Part shown: positions 31,751-38,036 of the stretch, in pieces
Numbering within the stretch: the first letter of the stretch is position 1
Layout: each line of letters starts with the position of its first letter
Assembly (NCBI GenBank): GCA_945862245.1
Contig: CAMAXN010000023.1
Span: 1-38,036 of the forward strand
Source: Prosthecobacter debontii
Lineage (GTDB): Bacteria; Verrucomicrobiota; Verrucomicrobiia; Verrucomicrobiales; Akkermansiaceae
DNA length: 38,036 nt
Reading direction: 5' to 3'
Position numbers and translations under genes: made by a program
Notes under the pieces: model-generated
What the model saw: only the letters and a program-made list of their open reading frames with translations
Told to the model about the DNA's origin: nothing
Database searches by the model: none

Positions 31751-32732
31751 CCTAGCTCTCGCAATAGCACTCACCGTTACCGCTTCAGCGAAGCAGAGCC
31801 TAGAAACGAATTTCCGCACTACAGGCGCTGCGGTTACAGCCGCCTTTGAGCCGCAGCGGCAGGTCATCCAGGCATCCAGCGCCGTGATCTACGATGGTCT
31901 CAAGGAAATCGCCTACGGCACCATCATCACCGCAGATGGCTACATTTTCACCAAGGCTAGCGAAGTCGAGGACATCAAAAAAATCGATATCCGCGTTGAC
32001 AAAGAATCCTACAAGGACGCGAAGGTGGTGATGACCGATCCTCGCTGGGATGTGGCTTTACTCAAGATCGATGCTATCGGCCTCACCCCTATCGTCTTCG
32101 CGCCGGACAGCGAACTCGCGCGCGGCACATGGGTTATTGTTAACGGCGTCACTAGTCGCACCAACCGCCGTGTGATGGCGGGCATCATCAGCGCCGACGC
32201 TCGGGAAATCCCGCCCGAAGGCGGCACGGTGCTCGGCGTCACGCTTAAGGAAACCAAGAAAGGTCTGAGCATTGAGGAAGTCAGCAAGGACAGCGGCGCA
32301 GAAAAAGCCGGTATGAAAAAAGGCGAAATCCTCATCACCATCGCAGGTAAGCCGGTCAAGGAAATCGCCGCCCTAGGCAGTATAATCGGTGAAATGAAAG
32401 TCGGCACTAGCGTGAAAGTCACCATCCTCCGCGACGGGAAAGAATTGGAACTCGATGTGGAACTTTTCGCCCGCGGCGATCTGTTCCGTGAACCCTCCCG
32501 CAACGACCAAATGAGCGGTGATTTCTCTAACCGGCGCAGCGGCTTCCCCCGCATTATACAGCACGACATCTATGCAGCCGGCTCCAGAACTATGGGCGGC
32601 CCCGTGCTCGATCTTGAAGGCCGCGCCGTCGGTATGAATATCGCCCGTGCCAACCGCGCCGAGACCTTCGCCATCCCCGTCGAGGAGCTACGCGAACTCG
32701 CCGAAGGCATGGTCAAGCAGGCGAGGAAATAG
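31707..32732 (+). CDS. HtrA-like pseudoprotease with a PDZ domain nested in the second barrel
   Basis: Secreted paralogue of the preceding protease, 341 aa, starting inside it (44-base overlap, ATG 31707 chosen over GTG 31704). Signal peptide: basic KKKKRS then SASLALAIALTVTASA. The first barrel reads GTIITADGYIFTKASEVEDI, where the catalytic His is replaced by S85; the Asp is kept (D115, WDVALLKIDA); the GDSGGP box has become SRTMGGPVLD with M296 in place of Ser. The PDZ domain (about 172-256, VLGVTLKETKKGLSIEEV, EKAGMKKGEILITIAGKPVK) comes before the GGPVLDLEG strand rather than after it. It cannot be a serine protease and is probably a regulator, adaptor or binding partner of the active HtrA. 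Confidence 0.85.
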   Translation: MKKKKRSTSSSASASLALAIALTVTASAKQSLETNFRTTGAAVTAAFEPQRQVIQASSAVIYDGLKEIAYGTIITADGYIFTKASEVEDIKKIDIRVDKESYKDAKVVMTDPRWDVALLKIDAIGLTPIVFAPDSELARGTWVIVNGVTSRTNRRVMAGIISADAREIPPEGGTVLGVTLKETKKGLSIEEVSKDSGAEKAGMKKGEILITIAGKPVKEIAALGSIIGEMKVGTSVKVTILRDGKELELDVELFARGDLFREPSRNDQMSGDFSNRRSGFPRIIQHDIYAAGSRTMGGPVLDLEGRAVGMNIARANRAETFAIPVEELRELAEGMVKQARK

Positions 32733-32854
32733 GCTTGGTATGAATGCCACCCATTCCATGCGACAATCGCGGTTGTGTGGCCAACTATTCCGCCAAGACA
32801 CCCTGCAACCTGCCAGCTCAGGCAACGGTAGCCAGTTACACCTAAAAACTATAT

Positions 32855-33709
32855 TCACGCCAGCGCGCACGCCAGGCAGATCGCTGCGATCATTGAGGCG
32901 GGGCTCGCCTCACCTTTGCCCGCAATGGAAAAAGCGGTGCCATGATCCGGGCTGGTGCGCGGTTTCGGCAGCCCGAGCGTAACATTCACCGCCTCGTCGA
33001 AATCCAATAGTTTCAGCGGAATCAGCCCTTGGTCGTGATACATCGCGAGCACGGCATCGTATTTGCCCTGCGCCACATCACGGAAAATAGCATCCGGCAC
33101 ATGCGGCCCGGTGAAGCCGGCGAGGCTCGTTCCGTTCAGCGCAGAAATGGCGGGCGCTATGATCGTTCTTTCCTCGTCACCGAACGCGCCGTTCTCGCCC
33201 GCATGCGGATTCAGACCGCAAACAGCGATGCGCGGAGCGGCGATGCCTTTTTTCCGCAGAAACTCCGCCGTGAGTTTCCCAATCCGAAAAATGCCCTCCG
33301 CCGTGAGCAGGCGCGACACCTCAGCGAGGGAATTGTGTATCGTCGCAAGGCCGACAGTTAGATGAGGGCCGGTTAGAAGCATCCCGTAATCGGCGCAACC
33401 GAAGGCATCCGCATAAAACTCCGTCTGCCCAGGAAATGAAAAGCCGAGCGCCTGCAAACCCTCCTTCGATACCGGCCCCGTGACCACAGCGGCGGCCTCT
33501 GTTTCGCGCAGCAGACGCGCGCTTTCCTCCAATGCATCAAGCGCAGCCCGCGCTGATTCGCGGGTGGGCTTACCTGCCACTCCCGCAGCGCGATCCCCGA
33601 TCACGCGGAAAACGAAGCCCGCCGGTAGTTTCCCGGAACCCATCGCGGCATCGATGACTTCCGGCCCAATACCGGCAGGATCGCCAAGTGTGATTAAGAT
33701 TTCCGTCAC
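32855..33709 (-). CDS. pdxA: PdxA, 4-hydroxythreonine-4-phosphate dehydrogenase
   Basis: Pyridoxal 5'-phosphate synthesis enzyme that oxidises 4-phosphohydroxy-L-threonine. GTG 33709 is chosen because it starts TEILITLGDPAGIGPEV like the family; the frame is open far upstream but over the opposite-strand tcdA gene. Metal ligands are H125 (ATIHNSLAEV), H169 (GLNPHAGENG) and H225 (MYHDQGLIPLK), and the C-terminus has RTSPDHGTAF. At 284 aa it is about 40 shorter than the usual 330; the region after VIGD is condensed. The normally conserved PGHTEF is PGQTEF here (Q95). It diverges from tcdA with 54 bases between start codons. Confidence 0.92.
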   Translation of the reverse strand: MTEILITLGDPAGIGPEVIDAAMGSGKLPAGFVFRVIGDRAAGVAGKPTRESARAALDALEESARLLRETEAAAVVTGPVSKEGLQALGFSFPGQTEFYADAFGCADYGMLLTGPHLTVGLATIHNSLAEVSRLLTAEGIFRIGKLTAEFLRKKGIAAPRIAVCGLNPHAGENGAFGDEERTIIAPAISALNGTSLAGFTGPHVPDAIFRDVAQGKYDAVLAMYHDQGLIPLKLLDFDEAVNVTLGLPKPRTSPDHGTAFSIAGKGEASPASMIAAICLACALA

Positions 33710-33763
33710 GACACAACAAATGGACGTTGAACGCCGCGTCGGCAAGTTGGAAGCTTCGCCACG

Positions 33764-34555
33764 ATGCTCAGCGAGGAAACAAAGAACCGCTTCGGAGGAA
33801 TCGCGCGGCTTTACGGAGTGCGCGCACTGGAGAATTTCGTGGCGGCACGGGTGGTCGTGGTCGGAGTCGGCGGGGTGGGATCTTGGACGGTGGAAGGGCT
33901 CGCGCGTTCCGGGATCGGCTGTATCCGTATGGTTGATCTCGATGAAATCTGCATCACCAACGTGAACCGCCAGCTCCACGCGATGGACGGCCAGATCGGG
34001 CGACAAAAAACGGCGGCGATGGCCGAGCGCGTCCGTGCGATCAATCCGCACTGCAAGCTGGAGGTGATCGAAGGATTTTTCACTGAGCGCTCGGTCGAGG
34101 AAGTTCTCGGTGGCGAAGTGGATGGGGTGATTGATGCGATCGACTCGATGAACCACAAGGCCTTGCTTATCGCGGAGTGCAAGCGGCGCGGGCTTGCCGT
34201 GGTTACTTGCGGCGGCGCGGGCGGGAAACGCGATGCCACCCGGATCAGCCTGCGCGACTTAGCTTTCTGCGGAAAGGACGCCCTGCTGCATCATCTCCGC
34301 AAGAATCTCCGCAAAGATTACGGATTTCCCGCTGTTCCGATGGGTTCCAAGCCGCAAGCCATGGGCATCCCGGCTGTTTTTTCTGAGGAATCCCCGGTGT
34401 ATCCCGGCAGCGACGGCGAGGTCACCTGTGACCGCCCGGACGACGCCGACATGCGCCTCAACTGCGCCACCGGCTACGGCACGGCCACCCACGTCACCGC
34501 CACCTTCGGGCTGGTGGCGGTTGGGGCGATGCTGGAGATATTGGCCGGAAACTGA
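33764..34555 (+). CDS. tcdA: TcdA (CsdL), tRNA threonylcarbamoyladenosine dehydratase
   Basis: E1-like enzyme that uses ATP to cyclise t6A37 of tRNA to ct6A. The 263-residue protein begins RFGGIARLYGVRALENF and has the nucleotide-binding loop VVVVGVGGVGSWTVEGLARS (G34-S40), the DLDEICITNVNRQLHAMDGQ segment, VTCGGAGGKRDATRI, and a C-terminal LNCATGYGTATHVTATFG with the likely catalytic C234. Length and motifs match TcdA rather than ThiF or MoeB: there is no CxxC zinc pair. GGAAG lies about 11 bases before ATG 33764. No csd sulfur-transfer partner is adjacent. It faces pdxA divergently, so the two may share a promoter region. Confidence 0.93.
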   Translation: MLSEETKNRFGGIARLYGVRALENFVAARVVVVGVGGVGSWTVEGLARSGIGCIRMVDLDEICITNVNRQLHAMDGQIGRQKTAAMAERVRAINPHCKLEVIEGFFTERSVEEVLGGEVDGVIDAIDSMNHKALLIAECKRRGLAVVTCGGAGGKRDATRISLRDLAFCGKDALLHHLRKNLRKDYGFPAVPMGSKPQAMGIPAVFSEESPVYPGSDGEVTCDRPDDADMRLNCATGYGTATHVTATFGLVAVGAMLEILAGN

Positions 34556-34800
34556 ATCAAGGGCGAAGCCTTGGACTGCTAAAGCCTGCTGGAGCTTTCG
34601 GCCATGCAGCACGCTGCGAGCCGGACGGCATTGGCATCTTTCAGCGCGATCACCTCCCAGTCCTCCGCCGTTGACAGCAGGCGGTCTCACGCCTTCGGCA
34701 GGACAATCCTGACCAGCTGCCCGGATTTTGGGATTGCCTCATTTTTTAAAAGAATTTCACCATCTATTCGCTTCCCTGAGAAAAAGTGATAAGATCCCAC
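34556..34800. other. Spacer downstream of tcdA with possible coding remnants on the minus strand
   Basis: About 245 bases. On the minus strand two short frames look protein-like: one ends KSGQLVRIVLPKA, and another (34576-34680) reads STAEDWEVIALKDANAVRLA, then ACCMAESSSRL, with a proper stop. Neither has a start region or ribosome-binding site, and they are in different frames, so I read them as remnants or chance. The last 60 bases are AT-rich and probably hold the promoter of the NTF2-like gene. Low confidence. Confidence 0.35.
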
Positions 34801-35409
34801 ATGTCTTTCAAAACGATGCTTCAGACAATTCCTCTCATCCTCCTGATCCTGCTGGTGGTCATCATCTTGATCCCAGCCTGCGCCCCGCACCCAAATACCT
34901 CGGCGCGCGTTGATGAATACAACAATGCTTTGGATAAATCAGCCGGAGACTCCATTTCCGCAGACAACCCAAAAGCAGCATCCGGCATCAAGGCATTTCA
35001 GACGTTTCTGACAAAAATCTCCGACAAGGATTATGTCCGAGAAAACACCGCCAAGGTTTACGCCCCGGATGCCTATCTTAACGATACACTCGTCACCCAT
35101 CACGGCCCAGAGGAAATCATGACTTATTTCCACGCAACCGCCGACACCATGACCAGCTACGAAGTCACGATCAATGACACCGCTAGCTCCGGCAATGAGC
35201 ACTACGTCCGCTGGACGATGGTATTCTCCGCCCCGAAACTCAACGGCGGCAAGCCTGTCCACTCCGTCGGCATGAGTCACATTCGCCTCAACTCCGCCGG
35301 CCAAGTTACCATGCACCAAGATTTCTGGGATTCCGGACTGAATATCTACGGCCAGATCCCCGTGGTCGGCGGAATCGTCGAAACAATACGTCGCCGCCTT
35401 GAAAAGTAA
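34801..35409 (+). CDS. NTF2-like (SnoaL-type) lipoprotein
   Basis: Small envelope protein, 202 aa. ATG 34801 gives a hydrophobic leader (IPLILLILLVVIILIPAC) with a lipobox-like IPAC and candidate lipidated C27; a GTG at 34786 adds five residues. The rest has the cone-shaped NTF2 pattern: YVRENTAKVYAPDAYLNDTL, HHGPEEIMTYFHATADTM, and the strands EVTINDTASSGNEHYVRWTM and SHIRLNSAGQVTMHQDFWD. No catalytic residues can be assigned. NTF2-like proteins are commonly found in the conserved cluster with a FAD amine-oxidase-like protein, DUF1365 and a Cfa-type methyltransferase, which is just what follows here (gap 18 bases to the desaturase). Probably supports lipid modification at the membrane. Confidence 0.78.
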   Translation: MSFKTMLQTIPLILLILLVVIILIPACAPHPNTSARVDEYNNALDKSAGDSISADNPKAASGIKAFQTFLTKISDKDYVRENTAKVYAPDAYLNDTLVTHHGPEEIMTYFHATADTMTSYEVTINDTASSGNEHYVRWTMVFSAPKLNGGKPVHSVGMSHIRLNSAGQVTMHQDFWDSGLNIYGQIPVVGGIVETIRRRLEK

Positions 35410-35427
35410 CAGTAGCTCCAAGATTCC

Positions 35428-36402
35428 ATGACTTCTCGAATCAAAGCATTCACAACGCTCATCGGCCATTGGTGGGACTCCGATTACCGTGCGCCCGGCT
35501 CGCCAGATCCGGCGACGCTCCCTGATAAATTGGATTGGCAACGCACCGTCCCTTTCATCTTTCTCCACCTCGGCTGCCTCGCAGTGTTCTGGGTCGGAAT
35601 CAGCCCCGTCCCGGTCATCACCGCGGTCGCGCTGTATTTCATCCGCATGTTCGCGATCACCGGCTTCTACCACCGCTATTTTTCGCACCGCAGCTACAAG
35701 ACCTCACGCACCTTTCAGCTCATCCTCGCTGTGATAGGAAATACATCGATGCAACGCGGCTCGCTCTGGTGGGCCGCCACCCATCGCCACCACCACAAGC
35801 ACTCTGACGAGGAGGAGGACATCCACTCGCCGCGCGTCAGCGGCTTTCTCTGGTCGCACATCGGCTGGCTTACCTCGAAGCGAAATTTCCCCACGAATTA
35901 CAAGGCCATTCCGGATCTTGTGAAATTCCCCGAACTCGTCTGGCTCAACCGCTACGATCAGGTCGTCCCGATCGCCTTCGGAATCGTCATGCTCGCCATC
36001 GGCTCGGCGCTGGAAACCTTTGCGCCATCGCTCGGCACCACGATGTGGCAGTTCTTCATCTGGACGTTCTTCATCTCCACCACCGTCCTGCTCCACGGCA
36101 CACTGTTTATCAATTCCCTCGCCCACGTCTGGGGAAAACGCCGCTTCGACACCGGCGACGACTCTCGCAACAACTTCTTTCTCGCCCTGATCACCCTCGG
36201 CGAAGGCTGGCACAACAATCACCACCGCTTTCCGCACTCCACACGCCAAGGCTTCTTCCCACACGAGATCGACCCTACCTACTACATCCTTCGTATTTTG
36301 GAAAAATTCCGCCTCGTCTGGGATCTCCGCCCCGTCCCGCAAGCAGTGATGGAGGAGGCGAAATCCCTCAGGGAGAGTTGGCGTCTCGCCCACCAGAAAT
36401 AA
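35428..36402 (+). CDS. Membrane fatty-acid desaturase (acyl-CoA/acyl-lipid delta-9 type)
   Basis: Di-iron integral membrane enzyme that adds a cis double bond to acyl chains, 324 aa. The three His boxes are H82-RYFS-H87 (GFYHRYFSHRSYKTS), H119-RHHHK-H125 (AATHRHHHKHSDEEEDIHSP) and H262-NN-H265-H266 (GEGWHNNHHRFPHSTRQGF). Hydrophobic pairs at about 42-75 and 95-110, and 185-225, give the usual four membrane helices. The arrangement HRxxSH/HRxHHxxSD/HNxHH matches stearoyl-CoA-like desaturases of bacteria. Second gene of the lipid cluster, 18 bases after the NTF2-like gene and 47 before the FAD protein, so very likely an operon. Confidence 0.93.
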   Translation: MTSRIKAFTTLIGHWWDSDYRAPGSPDPATLPDKLDWQRTVPFIFLHLGCLAVFWVGISPVPVITAVALYFIRMFAITGFYHRYFSHRSYKTSRTFQLILAVIGNTSMQRGSLWWAATHRHHHKHSDEEEDIHSPRVSGFLWSHIGWLTSKRNFPTNYKAIPDLVKFPELVWLNRYDQVVPIAFGIVMLAIGSALETFAPSLGTTMWQFFIWTFFISTTVLLHGTLFINSLAHVWGKRRFDTGDDSRNNFFLALITLGEGWHNNHHRFPHSTRQGFFPHEIDPTYYILRILEKFRLVWDLRPVPQAVMEEAKSLRESWRLAHQK

Positions 36403-36449
36403 ATGCAAGCCAAGGTATCACTACCCAAGTCTTCGTTGATCCTTGAATT

Positions 36450-37724
36450 TTGAAAGTTAAGCCAACAACAGCCATCATCGGAACCGGCATCTCCGGCCTC
36501 GCCTGCGCCCATTTCTTGAAAGGGGATTTCGATCTCACTCTCTTCGAAAAAGACGACCGCATCGGCGGACACTCGAACACCGTCGAGGTCCCGGAAAACG
36601 GCCAGATGCTGCCGCTCGATACCGGTTTCATGGTTTATAACGAGGTCACCTACCCGCACCTCACCCGCCTTTTCAAGGAACTCGATGTCGCTACGAAGCC
36701 GACCGAAATGTCCTTCTCCGTTCAGCACGCCCGCGCGGGGATCGAATTCAACGGCGGCTCCGTGAACCTGCTTTTCTCCCAGCGGAAAAATCTCCTCCGC
36801 CCGCGCTTCTGGAAAATGCTCCTCCAGATCAACCGTTTCAACAAGGAGACCGTAGAGGAACTCGCGAACCCGAAATTTGGAGACCTGTCGCTCTCCGAAT
36901 ACGTCAAGGCACGCGCTTACGGTCGCGATTTCCTCGAATGGTATCTCTCCCCCATGGCCGCCGCCGTCTGGTCGTCCCCGCCCGAGAGCATCGATTCCTT
37001 TCCTGCCCGCACCCTCATGCGCTTCTGGCACAATCACGGCTTCCTCGGCCTCGATACCCAGCACCCTTGGCGCACCGTCAGCGGCGGCTCCCGCGAGTAT
37101 GTGAAAAAAATCACCGCGCCCTTCGCGCAAAATATCATCCGCAACAACACCGTCATCGCCGTCAATGGAACCACCCTCAGCCTAGCCGACGGCTCATCGC
37201 ACGCTTTCGATAAAGTCATCTTCGCCTCGCACGGCGACCAATCGCTCGCGCTTCTCGCCGCACCCACCCCGCTCGAAACCGAAGTCCTCTCCCACTTCGC
37301 CTACCAGCCGAACACCGCCGTAGTCCACACCGACCCCCGTTTCATGCCCCGCACCCGCCGCGCATGGGCTTCATGGAACTACCACATCTCTAGTAGCGGA
37401 AAGCACTCCACCCATTACTGGATGAACAAGCTCCAGGACGTATCCGAAAACGAAAACTACTTCGTCTCGATCAATCCCCCCACAGACATCCCCGAGGAAA
37501 AAATCATCCACCGCCTGAACTACGAGCACCCGCTCTTCACCACCGCCGCCATCACCACCCAATCCCGCATCCCGGAGCTCCACGCAGCCGCCCAAACCAC
37601 CCACCGCCACTACTGCGGCGCATGGCAACGCTACGGCTTTCACGAAGACGGCATCTGGTCTGCCTACCGCCTCTGCAAGGAAATCCTCAACCGCGATCCG
37701 TGGCAATATGCAAAAGGGGTTTGA
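36450..37724 (+). CDS. FAD-dependent amine-oxidase-like oxidoreductase
   Basis: Flavoprotein of the NAD(P)/FAD-binding amine oxidase family, 424 aa, TTG start at 36450 with no strong ribosome-binding site. The dinucleotide site TTAIIGTGISGLACAHFL (G11-x-G13-x2-G16) continues to the ribose-binding E33 and DDRIGGHSNTVEV. Later landmarks are LDTGFMVYNEVTYPHLTRLF, AAAVWSSPPESIDSFPARTL, and the C-terminal HRHYCGAWQRYGFHEDGIWS, which is characteristic of the proteins that sit beside DUF1365 and a Cfa-like methyltransferase. Related proteins in alphaproteobacteria help modify unsaturated or methylated fatty acids. Substrate here is inferred to be a membrane lipid chain, perhaps the product of the desaturase. 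Confidence 0.9.
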   Translation: MKVKPTTAIIGTGISGLACAHFLKGDFDLTLFEKDDRIGGHSNTVEVPENGQMLPLDTGFMVYNEVTYPHLTRLFKELDVATKPTEMSFSVQHARAGIEFNGGSVNLLFSQRKNLLRPRFWKMLLQINRFNKETVEELANPKFGDLSLSEYVKARAYGRDFLEWYLSPMAAAVWSSPPESIDSFPARTLMRFWHNHGFLGLDTQHPWRTVSGGSREYVKKITAPFAQNIIRNNTVIAVNGTTLSLADGSSHAFDKVIFASHGDQSLALLAAPTPLETEVLSHFAYQPNTAVVHTDPRFMPRTRRAWASWNYHISSSGKHSTHYWMNKLQDVSENENYFVSINPPTDIPEEKIIHRLNYEHPLFTTAAITTQSRIPELHAAAQTTHRHYCGAWQRYGFHEDGIWSAYRLCKEILNRDPWQYAKGV

Positions 37725-37764
37725 AACCCCTTTCACAACCCCGTCACCCAACCGCCAAAAATCC

Positions 37765-38036
37765 ATGACCAAAAATCCACAATCCCAAGTCCAAAAACTT
37801 GGCGAACTTGGCGTCTTGGCGGTTAACAACTCTCTCTACGAATGCGTCATCAACCACACCCGAATCTCCCCAAAGAAACACGCCTTTACCTACCGCGTCT
37901 TCATGCTCGCCATCGACCTCGATGATTTCCCGAAACTCCCCCTCCTTTCCAGAAACCGCTTCAACCTCTTCTCCATAGACGACCGCGACCACATCCACAC
38001 CGACCCGAAGAAATCCACACGCGAAAACCTCACCGT
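37765..38036 (+). CDS. DUF1365 protein, N-terminal part, cut by the right edge
   Basis: Partner of the FAD oxidoreductase in a widely conserved lipid cluster; 90 codons are visible. The family start is seen as SLYECVINHTRISPKKHAFT followed by YRVFMLAIDLDDFPKLPLLS and RNRFNLFSIDDRDHIHTDPK, matching DUF1365 (LYECxVxHxRxxPxxHxFxYRVFMLxLDLDE...FSxxRFNLFSFxDRDH). ATG 37765 is the longest start, but its first 20 residues (MTKNPQSQVQKLGELGVLAV) come partly from a dispersed repeat; TTG 37816 would start right before the conserved part. A Cfa-type methyltransferase gene often follows, beyond this window. Confidence 0.88.
   Translation, partial: MTKNPQSQVQKLGELGVLAVNNSLYECVINHTRISPKKHAFTYRVFMLAIDLDDFPKLPLLSRNRFNLFSIDDRDHIHTDPKKSTRENLT
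37798..37824. repeat. Near-tandem CTTGGCG repeat at the DUF1365 start
   Basis: The stretch holds CTTGGCGAACTTGGCGTCTT followed by GGCGGTT, that is, three TTGGCG units 9-10 bases apart. On the minus strand it reads as the peptide NRQDAKFAKF, a string that, from memory, turns up as a dispersed non-coding repeat near many genes in this and related phyla. It overlaps the 5' end of the DUF1365 reading frame. Confidence 0.5.

Noticed and set aside
33710..34156. Extension of the pdxA frame by 149 codons
   Set aside because: It overlaps tcdA on the other strand and is not PdxA-like; family similarity begins at the GTG at 33709.
1..38036. CRISPR arrays, tRNA or rRNA genes, complete insertion sequences
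   Set aside because: No regularly spaced repeats, cloverleaf-like sequences, rRNA motifs or full transposase genes were found on reading the spacers on both strands.

Overview
The window looks like a piece of a Verrucomicrobia chromosome (PVC superphylum), most probably from the order Verrucomicrobiales. This is inferred from gene content: two PEP-CTERM proteins (one built of autotransporter-associated beta-strand repeats), a planctomycete-type cytochrome/DUF1549/DUF1553 protein next to a DUF1501 protein, a tandem DUF1080 protein with Gfo/Idh/MocA and sugar/nucleoside-transporter partners, and PDZ pseudoproteases of a PVC type. The DNA is GC-rich with mostly conserved chromosomal genes. I see no rRNA, tRNA or CRISPR array.

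Layout. Positions 1-3650 are accessory: the start of a REP-associated tyrosine transposase (RAYT) runs off the left edge, its REP-like motif interrupts a TonB-dependent receptor gene after codon 60, and behind it lie a PEP-CTERM gene, an integrase remnant, an AbiE-type toxin-antitoxin pair, a second REP-like copy, a VapC remnant and a MITE-like element with 30-bp inverted ends. From 3653 to 6931 come miaB, a small conserved protein and an N-acetylmuramoyl-L-alanine amidase. A hairpin-rich spacer and a Rho-independent terminator precede a large PEP-CTERM beta-repeat protein (7189-9243, minus). A second MITE-like copy lies before an AddA/RecB-like helicase-nuclease (9719-12730) that has no AddB partner here.

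Positions 12882-16588 (minus) form an MFS transporter / Gfo-Idh-MocA oxidoreductase / DUF1080 operon that fits uptake and 3-keto-type breakdown of a sugar or glycoside. Divergent from it, 16924-25249 is a three-gene operon of very large secreted proteins: an Svx/AvrXca-like putative metalloprotease with a hexapeptide beta-helix and a LamG-like end, a PSCyt1-DUF1549-LamG-DUF1553 protein, and a DUF1501 protein. Housekeeping genes follow: ruvC, an RsmB-like and an RlmI-like rRNA methyltransferase, argJ and a DUF3820 protein.

At 30388-32732 a VOC protein, an intact HtrA-type protease and a catalytically dead HtrA relative, whose PDZ domain sits inside its second barrel, form a tight operon. pdxA and tcdA diverge from each other. 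The right end (34801 to the edge) is a membrane-lipid cluster: NTF2-like lipoprotein, fatty-acid desaturase, FAD amine-oxidase-like protein and the beginning of a DUF1365 protein. Several short dispersed repeats sit at gene edges, and in two places they appear to supply the translation start region.
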